Below, piece by piece: positions 34,720-43,898 of a stretch of DNA of 45,759 nt; position 1 is the first letter of the stretch, and every line of letters begins with the position of its first letter. Position numbers and translations under genes: made by a program. The notes beneath the pieces were generated by a model that did no database searches, was not told where the DNA came from, and saw only the letters and a program-made list of their open reading frames with translations. This DNA is from Thalassotalea sp. 42_200_T64 (GTDB lineage: Bacteria; Pseudomonadota; Gammaproteobacteria; Enterobacterales; Alteromonadaceae): assembly GCA_002162925.1 (NCBI GenBank), contig MABC01000039.1, forward strand, positions 1 through 45,759. Reading direction: 5' to 3'.

Positions 34720-35238
34720 TTATTTAGTTTTTGACGCTAGCTCTACAACCTTAGACGAAATATCGTGATCAGGCTTTGAAAAAGCAACCGCTGATTGTTG
34801 AATCACTAAATCGTAGCCTTCTTTATCGGCAACTTTATCTACCGCTTCTTTGACTAACTGAAGGATTTTTTGTTGCTCTTCTTGCTCACGACGTTTCAAG
34901 GCTTGTTGTAAAGGTTGAGCTTTACCCGCATAGTCCTGGCGCAGAGCGTTAATTTCAGTTTCAAGGGCTTCAATTTCTTTTTTACTTAAAATGGCTTCGT
35001 CACGTTTACGTTTTTCAATTTTATATTTGATATCGCCTTCAAGTTTTTTCAGACCATCAATTTGCTCTTTAAACTCAGTGCTGATGGTTTGTTGAACGTC
35101 GGCCATTTGTGGCAGTTGGCTGATCACCTGTTGCACGTTTACAATGCCAATTTTTTGATCGGCAGCTAATGAATTGCCAGCGAATAATAGGCTTGCAGCC
35201 GCGGCTGTAAAAGCAATTGATTTGATTAATTTGTTCAA
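34720..35238 (-). CDS. skp: Periplasmic chaperone Skp/OmpH
   Basis: Skp is a trimeric, jellyfish-shaped chaperone holding unfolded outer-membrane proteins on their way to BamA. The 172-residue precursor has a signal peptide (MNKLIKSIAFTAAAASLLFA, then GNSLAA), a short beta segment (QKIGIVNVQQVISQLPQ) and long charged helices (KLEGDIKYKIEKRKRDEAIL, REQEEQQKILQLVKEAVDKV) that form the tentacles. The start is TTG, with a strong AGGAG 8 bases before it. It lies 87 bp after bamA and 8 bp before lpxD. Confidence 0.95.
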   Translation of the reverse strand: MNKLIKSIAFTAAAASLLFAGNSLAADQKIGIVNVQQVISQLPQMADVQQTISTEFKEQIDGLKKLEGDIKYKIEKRKRDEAILSKKEIEALETEINALRQDYAGKAQPLQQALKRREQEEQQKILQLVKEAVDKVADKEGYDLVIQQSAVAFSKPDHDISSKVVELASKTK

Positions 35239-35325
35239 CTTTTTTCTCCTAAGTGTGAGCTGTTATTGTAGGGGTACTTCCCCACTTTATTATTAAATCT
35301 GTTCTCGTGTCTCCGTAATCTGGTA

Positions 35326-37791
35326 TTAGAATGTTTTACCAATATTGAAACTGAAGAATTCAGTATCGTCACCCTCTTCACTTTCCAGGCGTTTGGCAAA
35401 GTTAAATACCATAGGCCCCATCGGTGATAACCACTGTATCGATAAACCGGTTGATACCCTAATTCGCATCGGATCAGAAAAATCAGATATTTCCTGAAAT
35501 TCAATAGGGTTGATTGCCTCATAATCCGATAGGCTAAACTCCGTATCCCAAACGTTACCGGCATCGACGAAGAAACTGGTACGGACACTGTTGCTATAGC
35601 TCTCATCTAAAAATGGTGTCGGTACAATTAGCTCTATGCCACCTAGCATCATGGCATTTCCACCAACACTGCGTTCAGATACGGTAACGGCGTCTTGATC
35701 AGGCGGGCTTACTTCACCACCATCGCCCGGAACACCTGGGCTAACATTTGGTCTGCGATAAATTGCGCGTGGGCCTACGGTATTGTTTTCAAAACCACGT
35801 AGCGTGTCAGAGCCACCCGCCCGGTAGTTTTCCCAGAACGGCAATAATTGATCATTGCCGCGAACATCGCCATAACCATTGCCGTAACCAGCCTCAAAAC
35901 GAGCCAGGAAGGTCCAGCGATGATCTCGGGTTATCGGGAAGTAATATTTTGAATCATACTTTACTTTAAAATACTGTACATCAGATATTTCCGGAGCGGT
36001 AATTTTACCGGAAATCACCTGCGATGAACCAGCGGTCGGGAATGTACCACGGTTTAGTGTTACCCGTGATAACGTCGCATTCAGATCATAGGTTTCAAAG
36101 TTTAATTTTTTATCCGGGTTGTCCGGATCTTTAAACACTTCGTAAAACTGTTTTATTTGCTCATAAGTTTGCAAATTTGAAATGTCGGAGTTTTTATAAC
36201 CAACACCAAGATTCAAACGCACATATTCATTAATCGGGAAGCCCATGTTTATGCCAACACCGTAAGTGGTATTGTTATAATTTTCTAAGTTGGCTTTACC
36301 GGCGTCAAATTCGCTGTAGAAAATGTTGCCACCAAGCGAAATGGCATCAATGGTAAAATAGGGATTGGTGTAGGATACATTGGCACTTTGTGAATATTTC
36401 ATCGTGTTTATCTGAAATGCCAAACGGTTACCCGTACCTAAGAAATTATTTTGTTGAATGCCGGCGTTTAAACTTAAACCCGAGTATGAACCGTAACCAA
36501 CACCAGCAGTAAATGACCCCGAAGGCTGCTCTTTTACCGTGAAGTCAACATCGACCAAATCTTCTTCACCCGGAAGCTGTGTGGTTTCAAATTCAACGCT
36601 TTCAAAATAGGGTAATCGTTGCACCCGCATTTTCGAGGCTTCTAACCAGTTGTTCGATAACCAGGCCCCCTCCATTTGGCGCATTTCCCGGCGCAATACT
36701 TCTTCAGAGGTAACATCATTACCATTGAAATTAAGACGATTGACGTAAACCCGCTTACCCGGGTCAACCTTAATCATCAACTTAACGGTTTTGTCTTCAT
36801 CGTTGATTTCTGGAATGGTTTGTACTTTCGGATAGGCATAACCAAACCGGCCAAGAAATTTGCTGATCAAATCTTCGGTGTAGGTCACTTCCGCACCGTT
36901 GTATAACTCATCATTTTGTATCGGCGTGATGGCTTTGATGGTTTGTTCATAACCGGCCATATCGCCAATGAATTCCACTTCACTTACCGTGTATTCTTCA
37001 CCTTCAGTAACGTTTAAGGTGATGTATACCCCTTCTTTATCAGGCGTCATCGACACTTGCGTAGAATCTACGGCGAAACGTAAGTAACCTCGGTCGAGGT
37101 AATAACTTTCAATCGTTTCCATATCCCCTTGCAGAGTTTGTTTTTGGTACCTGTCTTGCGCCATGAAATCCCACCACGGCGAGTCGTAGGTAAGTTCTAT
37201 TTTGTCCAGTAACTGCGCATCACTGAATAATTCGTTACCAACAATATTAATTTGTTCGATGGCGGCAGCATCGCCTTCATCAAAATCAAAGGTAATGTTG
37301 ATCCGGTTACGTGGCAAATGAATAATTTTCGTCGTTACCGTGGCGTTATATTTACCGACACTGTGGTAGAAATCTTCAAGACCCGATTCAATTCCGGTTA
37401 AGACTGAACGATCGAGAGTTTCACCAACTCGAATATTACTGCCATCAAGAGATTCTTGCAGTTGTTCATCCTTAATGTCGTCATTACCTTCAAAGGTAAT
37501 ATCGCTGATGGTCTCGCGCTCTTTTACCCGAAAGACGATTTTATTGCCGTCACGAAACACTTTAATGTTATGAAAGTGGCCGGAAGCATAAAGAAACTTT
37601 ATTGATTGTGAAATACGAAAATCGGTCAGCTCATCACCAACCCTAATTGGAATGTGAGTCAGTGCAGCACCAAGTGCTACCCTTTGCAGACCTTTGATTT
37701 GAATATCGTCTACTACAAACTCATCAGCTGCCTGTGCGTTACAACCAATGCTGCCTAATAAAATTGCTAAGGCGAGTTTTTTTATTATCAT
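35326..37791 (-). CDS. bamA: Outer-membrane protein assembly factor BamA
   Basis: BamA is the Omp85 insertase of the outer membrane. The 821-residue protein (E. coli 810) has a signal peptide (MIIKKLALAILLGSIGCNAQA), five POTRA domains (first: FVVDDIQIKGLQRVALGAAL; a later one: VYVNRLNFNGNDVTSEEVLR) and a C-terminal beta barrel starting near SGSFTAGVGYGSYSGLSLNA. The loop-6 motif appears as DTLRGFENNTVGPRA, in place of VRGF. The last residue is Phe, as expected. The ATG at 37791 was chosen over a TTG four codons earlier. It follows rseP by about 50 bp and precedes skp, the conserved order. Confidence 0.97.
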   Translation of the reverse strand: MIIKKLALAILLGSIGCNAQAADEFVVDDIQIKGLQRVALGAALTHIPIRVGDELTDFRISQSIKFLYASGHFHNIKVFRDGNKIVFRVKERETISDITFEGNDDIKDEQLQESLDGSNIRVGETLDRSVLTGIESGLEDFYHSVGKYNATVTTKIIHLPRNRINITFDFDEGDAAAIEQINIVGNELFSDAQLLDKIELTYDSPWWDFMAQDRYQKQTLQGDMETIESYYLDRGYLRFAVDSTQVSMTPDKEGVYITLNVTEGEEYTVSEVEFIGDMAGYEQTIKAITPIQNDELYNGAEVTYTEDLISKFLGRFGYAYPKVQTIPEINDEDKTVKLMIKVDPGKRVYVNRLNFNGNDVTSEEVLRREMRQMEGAWLSNNWLEASKMRVQRLPYFESVEFETTQLPGEEDLVDVDFTVKEQPSGSFTAGVGYGSYSGLSLNAGIQQNNFLGTGNRLAFQINTMKYSQSANVSYTNPYFTIDAISLGGNIFYSEFDAGKANLENYNNTTYGVGINMGFPINEYVRLNLGVGYKNSDISNLQTYEQIKQFYEVFKDPDNPDKKLNFETYDLNATLSRVTLNRGTFPTAGSSQVISGKITAPEISDVQYFKVKYDSKYYFPITRDHRWTFLARFEAGYGNGYGDVRGNDQLLPFWENYRAGGSDTLRGFENNTVGPRAIYRRPNVSPGVPGDGGEVSPPDQDAVTVSERSVGGNAMMLGGIELIVPTPFLDESYSNSVRTSFFVDAGNVWDTEFSLSDYEAINPIEFQEISDFSDPMRIRVSTGLSIQWLSPMGPMVFNFAKRLESEEGDDTEFFSFNIGKTF

Positions 37792-37842
37792 GTTATTCGT
37801 CAACTTTTCTAGTATTTTTTGCTATCACTAACGGATAGTCAT

Positions 37843-39210
37843 TTAGAGCCGGGAAAAATCGTTAAAAATAGCGATGCTCATTAACGATAATAAAATTAGT
37901 GCTCCAATTTTAAATCCAACTTCCTGAAATCTCTCTGGTACCGGCTTTCCTGTCAAAAGCTCTATAACATAATAGAGTAAGTGACCACCATCAAGTATTG
38001 GCAGTGGTAAAAGGTTAATTATGCCTAAATTTACACTGATTAACGCTAAAAAGTACAAAAACGGTGCAAGGCCAATGCCTGCACTAGTCCCTGCGCCTTG
38101 CGCAATTGAGATAGGCCCACTTAAATTCTCCACACTTACCAGACCAGTGACTAACTTACCGATCATCTTAAAACTTAGCTCGACTAAGTTCCAAGTACTG
38201 TCAACTGCCTTTCCTATTGCCGAAATTGGACCATAAGAAACATCCAGTTTGTGGCTGTCAGGCCAAGGTTCGATATACGTTTGTTGCCCTGCGACCCCAA
38301 TAAACCCAGTATTACGACCATCCTTTTGTTGGCGAGTTCCCACCAACAGTACAATTTCTTGTTTTTTTCCATCTCGCGCCAGCTCAATAGTCACTGACTC
38401 GTTCGGATTTTGTTGAATAATATCAACAAAAGGCTGCCAATTGCCAACTAAATTCGTGCCATTTACCGAGATTATTTCATCACCCACTAGCAGCCCGGCC
38501 ATTTCACCTGCAGCGCCAGGGGTTAATTCACTGACGTTAATTTTCTTTTTCGGCGTAAATGGGACGATACCAAGACTGTGCATTGCCGAAGTTTTACTCG
38601 GTTCATAGTGCCAGTTAGTAGTATCAAGTTGTTTTTTAGAGACATAAGTGCTATCGAGCGTACGGGTAGCGATGGTGACTTGTGGTTCGCCAATTTGCGC
38701 CGCCAGCGCCATATTCACATCTTGCCAGTTTTCCACGTCCATGTCGTTGATGGCGACAATCTGGCTGTTTGCTGCTAACTGTGCCTGAGCTGCAATTGAG
38801 TCAGTATCGATACTGCCAATAATCGGCTTTAGCGTGGTAGAGCCAATTAAAAACATCAGATAGAAAGCGACAATGGCAAAAATAAAATTGGCGATAGGGC
38901 CGGCGGCGACTACGGCTATACGTTGATACACAGATTTGTTGTTAAAGGCAAATTGCTTGTCTTGTTCCGCAACCTCATCAACCCGCTCATCAAGCATTTT
39001 AACAAAGCCACCCAATGGGATTAAGGCAACGACGTATTCCGTACCGTATTTATCAAATCTGCGCCACAGGGTTTTACCAAAGCCTATAGAAAATTTTTCA
39101 ACTCTGATACCGCATTTTCTCGCCACCCAAAAATGGCCATATTCATGCACAGTTACCAATAAGCCAAGGGCGACGACAAAAGAGCCCAAATTCCACAAAA
39201 ACTCTAACAT
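37843..39210 (-). CDS. rseP: Site-2 protease RseP
   Basis: RseP is the inner-membrane zinc protease that cuts RseA after DegS and so releases sigmaE in the envelope stress response; it also clears signal peptides. The 455-residue protein has the HExxH site in VTVHEYGHFWVARKCGIRVE (His22, Glu23, His26), two periplasmic PDZ domains (LGIVPFTPKKKINVSELTPG begins the second), and the third zinc ligand in NLLPLPILDGGHLLYYVIEL. About four membrane segments are present. It starts 1 bp after the dxr stop, so translation is coupled. Product and target, bamA, are adjacent: BamA-dependent proteins are the trigger of this pathway. Confidence 0.97.
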   Translation of the reverse strand: MLEFLWNLGSFVVALGLLVTVHEYGHFWVARKCGIRVEKFSIGFGKTLWRRFDKYGTEYVVALIPLGGFVKMLDERVDEVAEQDKQFAFNNKSVYQRIAVVAAGPIANFIFAIVAFYLMFLIGSTTLKPIIGSIDTDSIAAQAQLAANSQIVAINDMDVENWQDVNMALAAQIGEPQVTIATRTLDSTYVSKKQLDTTNWHYEPSKTSAMHSLGIVPFTPKKKINVSELTPGAAGEMAGLLVGDEIISVNGTNLVGNWQPFVDIIQQNPNESVTIELARDGKKQEIVLLVGTRQQKDGRNTGFIGVAGQQTYIEPWPDSHKLDVSYGPISAIGKAVDSTWNLVELSFKMIGKLVTGLVSVENLSGPISIAQGAGTSAGIGLAPFLYFLALISVNLGIINLLPLPILDGGHLLYYVIELLTGKPVPERFQEVGFKIGALILLSLMSIAIFNDFSRL

Positions 39211-39211
39211 G

Positions 39212-40417
39212 TTATAATTTATCCTTAATGGAAATCACTTGCTCTTCGGCCATATTTCGAGCTTGCTGATCAAGCGCAATCACCGCATCAATATCATCAA
39301 TTTCTACATTGATGAAAGCCAACATTACCGCCTCGTTTACCCTGCTAATATCGGTAAATAAGATATCCGTATTTAAAAATGCAGCCACCGCCACTTCGTT
39401 TGCCGCATTTAACGCCGTACAAGCACCTTGGCCTGCTTTACAGGCATCGATAGCCAGTTTTAAATTTGGATATCGAACAAAATCGGCTTGGCCAAATTGA
39501 AAATCTTTACAATTGAAAAAATCGAAAGGCTCAACACCGGAATCAATGCGCTCAGGATAGGCCAAGGCATGAGCTATCGGCGTGCGCATATCTGGGTTGC
39601 CCATTTGCGCGATCACCGAACCATCTTTGTATTGCACCATCGAATGTATCGTGCTTTGTGGGTGTAATACCACCTGAATATCGTCTGCATTTAAGTTGAA
39701 TAGCCATTTGGCTTCAATAAATTCCAGACCTTTATTCATCATCGTGGCCGAGTCTACCGATATTTTACGTCCCATATCCCAATTGGGGTGAGCGCAAGCT
39801 TGCTCAGGGGTAATGCTGTCAAACTGCTCTAATGGGTATTGACGAAACGGCCCGCCAGAACCGGTTAGTAAAATTTTACTAATACCTGAATCATTGATAT
39901 TGGCCGAACCAATACTGGTTTGTAAATTGCCAGGTAAACATTGAAAAATGGCGTTGTGTTCACTATCAATAGGCAGTAACTGTGCGTTTGACTGATGCAA
40001 CGCATCGATAAATATTTGTCCTGAAGTGACCAGCGCTTCTTTGTTGGCAAGTAATACTTTTTTATTGGCGTGCACCGCCGCTAATGTTGGTAACAAACCT
40101 GAAGCGCCAACAATGGCCGCCATAACAATATCGATATCGTCGCTACTGGCAAGCTTAATCAGCGCTTGTCTGCCAGCCAGAACTTCGATGCTATGAATAT
40201 CGTCTTTGAGTAATCGTAGTTTTAATTGCTCAGCCGCGTGCTCATCCACCATTACCGCAGTTTCAGGCATAAACTCAACGCATAATCGATGCATCTCAGC
40301 CACATTTTTATTCGCTGACAAGCTAACTACGTTATATTTATCTCGATGGCGCTGCACCACATCAAGGGTACTTATACCAATGGAGCCAGTTGCCCCTAAC
40401 ACGCATAAATTTTGCAC
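39212..40417 (-). CDS. dxr: 1-deoxy-D-xylulose 5-phosphate reductoisomerase
   Basis: Dxr (IspC) converts 1-deoxyxylulose 5-phosphate to 2-C-methylerythritol 4-phosphate, the committed step of the non-mevalonate isoprenoid pathway. The 401-residue enzyme has the NADPH motif GATGSIG at residues 8-14, VLLANKEALVTSG, the metal site LLPIDSEHNAIFQCL, LLTGSGGPFRQYPLEQFDSI (flexible loop) and the substrate motif DSATMMNKGLEFIEAKWLF. The start is GTG at 40417 after AGGTAG. It is 10 bp after cdsA and 1 bp before rseP. Supplies precursors used by UppS in the same gene block. Confidence 0.97.
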   Translation of the reverse strand: MQNLCVLGATGSIGISTLDVVQRHRDKYNVVSLSANKNVAEMHRLCVEFMPETAVMVDEHAAEQLKLRLLKDDIHSIEVLAGRQALIKLASSDDIDIVMAAIVGASGLLPTLAAVHANKKVLLANKEALVTSGQIFIDALHQSNAQLLPIDSEHNAIFQCLPGNLQTSIGSANINDSGISKILLTGSGGPFRQYPLEQFDSITPEQACAHPNWDMGRKISVDSATMMNKGLEFIEAKWLFNLNADDIQVVLHPQSTIHSMVQYKDGSVIAQMGNPDMRTPIAHALAYPERIDSGVEPFDFFNCKDFQFGQADFVRYPNLKLAIDACKAGQGACTALNAANEVAVAAFLNTDILFTDISRVNEAVMLAFINVEIDDIDAVIALDQQARNMAEEQVISIKDKL

Positions 40418-40427
40418 TTGTTGCTAC

Positions 40428-41294
40428 CTACCAGCCAAATAACACAAAAAACAGAGCAAACACGGGTGCCGTAGCGGTTAAGCTATCGATTCTGTCAAGA
40501 ATGCCACCGTGACCAGGTAATATCTTACCACTATCTTTCACCCCGGCTTGGCGTTTAAACATACTTTCGGTCAAATCACCGACAACCGATACCGTGCTGA
40601 TCACCAGCGCTAAGGCTACCGCCATCAATATTTGCGGTGCCGACCAGGCGAAAATCAAACCGGCAATGATCGCAACTAAAGCCGCAGCAATATTGCCGCC
40701 AATAAAACCTTCTATGGTTTTACCCGGGCTAACATTTGGCATTAATTTTTTTTTGCCAAAGCGTTTGCCAGTAAAATAAGCACCAATATCGGCACTCCAG
40801 ACAAAAGCAAACAACAATAATAATAAATAGGTGCCATGAAATTCATTCATTAACTGGCCATTGGCGCGCAATATCAAAAATGCCAACCAGGTAGGCGCTA
40901 GAGTTAAAATGCCAAATAAACCACGAATACTACGATGACGGCTCCAAAAAGCAGAGTGTTGTGGATATTTGCAAATCATAAAAATGGCAAACAGCCACCA
41001 TAAGGCAGCAACATATAATACATTCAAGGCAAGCGGATTAATGCTACCGGTTAAGGTCCATAAATCTTGTGGCGGGATGAATTTCCAAAGCGCTAAAATA
41101 CAGGCGATTAAGGCGCTAACAAAACCAATACGGCGAGTACTGGTGTCAAACCCCATTAGCGGTCCCCATTCCCAGGCACCAATGGCGAGGACCACGAGCA
41201 ATGCTGCTGCCAGGTTTGGCAGCGACAAAAAGAAGATTGCGGCAATGGCAAGCGGGGCCAATATAAGTGCCGTTAAAATACGTTGTTTTAACAA
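40428..41294 (-). CDS. cdsA: Phosphatidate cytidylyltransferase
   Basis: CdsA makes CDP-diacylglycerol from phosphatidate and CTP, the branch point for all membrane phospholipids. The 288-residue protein has about eight membrane helices. The family signature lies in the second half: KKLMPNVSPGKTIEGFIGG, and near the end VVGDLTESMFKRQAGVKDSG then LPGHGGILDRIDS, which carries metal-binding aspartates. The start is TTG at 41294, with AAAAAGGA about 7 bases upstream; no better start exists. It lies 90 bp after uppS, a gap holding a repeat remnant, and 10 bp before dxr. Confidence 0.96.
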   Translation of the reverse strand: MLKQRILTALILAPLAIAAIFFLSLPNLAAALLVVLAIGAWEWGPLMGFDTSTRRIGFVSALIACILALWKFIPPQDLWTLTGSINPLALNVLYVAALWWLFAIFMICKYPQHSAFWSRHRSIRGLFGILTLAPTWLAFLILRANGQLMNEFHGTYLLLLLFAFVWSADIGAYFTGKRFGKKKLMPNVSPGKTIEGFIGGNIAAALVAIIAGLIFAWSAPQILMAVALALVISTVSVVGDLTESMFKRQAGVKDSGKILPGHGGILDRIDSLTATAPVFALFFVLFGW

Positions 41295-41317
41295 ACGTGG
41301 ATCCTTTTTTTATTTAA

Positions 41318-41385
41318 ATACCTGGAAATACTGTATGTTTATTTTTCACTCAAACAAATACAGTGTTAGCAATTCCAATTGGTAT
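41318..41385. repeat. ATACC-family repeat remnant between uppS and cdsA
   Basis: It begins AATACCTGGAA and ends TTCCAATTGGTATT, roughly inverted, and encloses a second inverted pair, ACTGTAT and ATACAGT. The right end overlaps the uppS stop: AAG TAA continues as TACCAATTGG on the minus strand. It could also work as an attenuating hairpin inside the operon. Confidence 0.55.
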
Positions 41386-42137
41386 TACTTAGCTTTTACC
41401 TGTTCACCGGTTTTGCCAAAACGACGTTCCCTATTGGAATACGTCGCTAATGCATCGATAAATGCACTCTTGTTAAAGTCAGGCCATAACATCTTGGTAA
41501 AGAAGAATTCCGCATACGCTGCTTGCCAAAGCAGAAAATTGCTGATGCGATAATCTCCGCCAGTTCTGATCAATAAATCAAGATCAGGTAAATGCGATAA
41601 ATTAATATGGTTGTTGAGCATATGCTCATCAATGTCTGCAACATTGATGTCGCCGTCTACGGCTAGCTGAGCGATTTTTTGTGTTGCCTGGCTAATATCC
41701 CAGCGACCACCGTAATTGGCAGCGACCGATAGCACCATGGCATCATTGTTTTTAGTTAGTTGCTCTGCATCAACGATTTTTTGTTGTAATTTTTTTGAAA
41801 AGCGGGATTTATCACCAATCAATTGAAAACGAATATTATTTTCATGCAGTTTTTTCACCTCGCGGGTTAAAACAAACATAAATAACTCCATTAACACATT
41901 CACTTCATCCTGCGGACGTAACCAGTTTTCACTGCTAAATGCAAAAAGAGTCAATGCTTTTACGCCTAATTCCCGAGCGCCACTCACACAAGCGCGTACC
42001 GACTCTACGCCAGCACGATGGCCAGCTACCCGGCCTTTACCTTGTAATTGAGCCCAACGGCCATTACCATCCATGATAATCGCCACATGCTGTGGCAATG
42101 GCATATTCTCACTATTTTTAGTATCAATAGTTGTCAC
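41385..42137 (-). CDS. uppS: Undecaprenyl diphosphate synthase
   Basis: UppS adds eight isoprene units to farnesyl diphosphate, making the C55 lipid carrier for peptidoglycan and O-antigen. The 250-residue cis-prenyltransferase has [18 protein letters not shown] with catalytic Asp23, [32 protein letters not shown], the substrate region ANYGGRWDI and [20 protein letters not shown], and the C-terminal RRFGKTGEQ. The start is GTG at 42137 with GGA 8 bases upstream; an ATG 11 codons later, just before [12 protein letters not shown], is an alternative. The 134 bp before it carry a 7-bp tandem repeat. Confidence 0.96.
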   Translation of the reverse strand: MTTIDTKNSENMPLPQHVAIIMDGNGRWAQLQGKGRVAGHRAGVESVRACVSGARELGVKALTLFAFSSENWLRPQDEVNVLMELFMFVLTREVKKLHENNIRFQLIGDKSRFSKKLQQKIVDAEQLTKNNDAMVLSVAANYGGRWDISQATQKIAQLAVDGDINVADIDEHMLNNHINLSHLPDLDLLIRTGGDYRISNFLLWQAAYAEFFFTKMLWPDFNKSAFIDALATYSNRERRFGKTGEQVKAK

Positions 42138-42170
42138 GTAAAATCCATGTATTAAAAGGCCGTAAACACT

Positions 42171-42208
42171 CTATAAGCTATAAGCTATAAGCTATAAGCT
42201 ATAAGCTA
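42171..42208. repeat. 7-bp minisatellite, 5.4 copies
   Basis: The unit CTATAAG is repeated five times without error, then CTA follows. It lies in the frr-uppS gap, 34 bp upstream of the uppS start. Copy number may vary by slippage. TATAGCTTATAG-type words on either strand give weak self-pairing. Confidence 0.95.
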
Positions 42209-42242
42209 ACGATAGTGGATACGGCTTTAGTAATAGAAAACA

Positions 42243-42267
42243 ATACCAATTGGTAATATACCAAGTC
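42243..42267. repeat. Two abutting ATACC-family half-sites after frr
   Basis: ATACCAATTGGTA, itself a near palindrome, is followed by ATACCAAGTCAGTA. They occupy the space right after the frr stop; the frr TAA (42274-42272) abuts the second half. Confidence 0.65.
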
Positions 42268-42271
42268 AGTA

Positions 42272-42829
42272 TTAGATCTCCATTAATTCTTTTTCTTTGG
42301 CTGCGGCTAAGTCATCCGCCTGCTTGATGTATTCATTAGTAATTTTCTGAATATCGTCTTCACCATGACGTGCTTCATCATCACTAATGTCTTTGTCTTT
42401 ATTTAACGACTTAATGTCTGAGTTAGCATCACGGCGGATATTACGAATGGCAACTTTACCAGCTTCAATTTCACCACCAACCACTTTCACTAAATCACGA
42501 CGACGTTCTTCGGTAAGTGGCGGTAAAGGAATGCGAATTAACGTACCTTGCGATGACGGATTTAAACCCAAGTCAGATTTCATAATAGCTTTTTCTACGG
42601 CACTGATCATGGTTTTATCAAAAACCGTGATTGCAATAGTACGCGCATCAGGAGTTGACACACTACCCACCTGATTTAGTGGCGAAGCTACACCGTAGTA
42701 ATCTACCTTGATGTTATCTAATAATGATGAATGTGCACGACCCGTTCTGATTTTATTTAATTGTACTTTTAATGCGTCAACACTTTTGGCCATACGGGTT
42801 TTGGCATCATTTTTAATTTCGTTAATCAA
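42272..42829 (-). CDS. frr: Ribosome recycling factor
   Basis: RRF, with EF-G, splits the post-termination ribosome. The 185-residue protein is the exact size of the family. It shows [24 protein letters not shown] helix I start, [20 protein letters not shown] in the beta domain, [20 protein letters not shown] and the C-terminal helix [20 protein letters not shown]. The start codon is TTG at 42829 with AAAGGA about 9 bases upstream; E. coli frr also uses a non-ATG start. It follows pyrH by 67 bp, the universal order. Confidence 0.97.
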   Translation of the reverse strand: MINEIKNDAKTRMAKSVDALKVQLNKIRTGRAHSSLLDNIKVDYYGVASPLNQVGSVSTPDARTIAITVFDKTMISAVEKAIMKSDLGLNPSSQGTLIRIPLPPLTEERRRDLVKVVGGEIEAGKVAIRNIRRDANSDIKSLNKDKDISDDEARHGEDDIQKITNEYIKQADDLAAAKEKELMEI

Positions 42830-42896
42830 AATCTATTTCCTTTTTAACTTCTGTGCCCTACCCGTTGATTAATGAGTAGAGCTTTTGGATTGTTAA

Positions 42897-43637
42897 TTAT
42901 TTAAAATTTTCTTCGTGGTCGATCAGAGTACCCTCTTGTGACCCTAAGATAATCGCTTTTAACGCACCTTCTTTATTCATGTTAAATACACGAATTGGCA
43001 TTGAGTGGTCTCTTGCCAGAGTAAATGCGGCTAAATCCATTACTTTTAATTCTTTCTCAAGAACTGTGTTATATGACAATGTTGAATATAGTTCGGCATC
43101 CGGGTTGGTTACCGGGTCGGCAGAATAAATACCGTCAACCTTGGTACCTTTAAAAACTGCGTCGGCTTCAATTTCAATGCCACGTAAACAGGCAGCTGAA
43201 TCGGTAGTAAAGAATGGGTTACCGGTGCCGGCTGCGAAAATAACCACTCGGCCAGATTTTAATAAACTGATAGCTTCGGCCCAGTTGTAACTGTCACATA
43301 CTCCGGTTAAGTCGATGGCTGACATTAAGCGCGCATTCACAAAAGCACGATGCAGTGCATCACGCATGGCCAAACCATTCATCACTGTGGCGAGCATGCC
43401 CATTTGATCGCCGACTACGCGGTTCATCCCGGCTTCGGCTAAGCCTGCGCCACGGAATAAGTTACCACCACCGATCACAAGGCCAACCTGAACCCCCATT
43501 TCGATTAATTCTTTAATTTCCTGGGCCATACGTTCGAGGATTTTTGGGTCAATACCAAAGCCTTCATTGCCCATTAGGGCTTCACCACTTAGCTTTAATA
43601 AAATTCGACGATAATTTGTTTTGGGGTTGATGCTCAT
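42897..43637 (-). CDS. pyrH: UMP kinase
   Basis: PyrH phosphorylates UMP to UDP in pyrimidine nucleotide synthesis and is hexameric, activated by GTP and inhibited by UTP. The 246-residue protein belongs to the amino acid kinase fold: [20 protein letters not shown] with the phosphate-binding lysine, [40 protein letters not shown], and [20 protein letters not shown] with the catalytic region. It is followed by frr, as expected, but is not preceded by tsf and rpsB; its promoter must lie in the 260 bp towards pldA. Confidence 0.97.
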   Translation of the reverse strand: MSINPKTNYRRILLKLSGEALMGNEGFGIDPKILERMAQEIKELIEMGVQVGLVIGGGNLFRGAGLAEAGMNRVVGDQMGMLATVMNGLAMRDALHRAFVNARLMSAIDLTGVCDSYNWAEAISLLKSGRVVIFAAGTGNPFFTTDSAACLRGIEIEADAVFKGTKVDGIYSADPVTNPDAELYSTLSYNTVLEKELKVMDLAAFTLARDHSMPIRVFNMNKEGALKAIILGSQEGTLIDHEENFK

Positions 43638-43833
43638 AAAATAAACAATCCTGTGATAACTGTGACGATACTTTTCTCGACAACTTTACGTATTAAGCCT
43701 AATACTAGTAAAACCGCCCAAAAACGTATAAAAAATAGCCTAAAAATCAAAGGCACATAGGCAAATTGATTCCGCGGCCATTTTAATACCAATTCGCCCA
43801 TTAATCTACTCACCCAGCAAGATTAATGCAAAT

Positions 43834-43898
43834 AATATCAAATCTCGAAACTCAAAAAGGCCGCAATGCGGCCTTTTTGAGTTTCGAGATTTGATATT
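43834..43898. terminator. 65-bp perfect palindrome, terminator of pldA
   Basis: Two 32-bp arms are perfectly complementary around one base. The centre, AAAAAGGCCGCA/TGCGGCCTTTTT, is a classic rho-independent terminator; the arms extend another 20 bp on each side. It begins at the pldA stop codon and so ends pldA transcription before pyrH. It is symmetrical and works in both directions. Confidence 0.9.

Noticed and set aside
35235..35606. 123-codon minus-strand frame overlapping the end of bamA
   Set aside because: It is a second frame within the strongly conserved bamA C-terminus and includes non-coding DNA; no family pattern.
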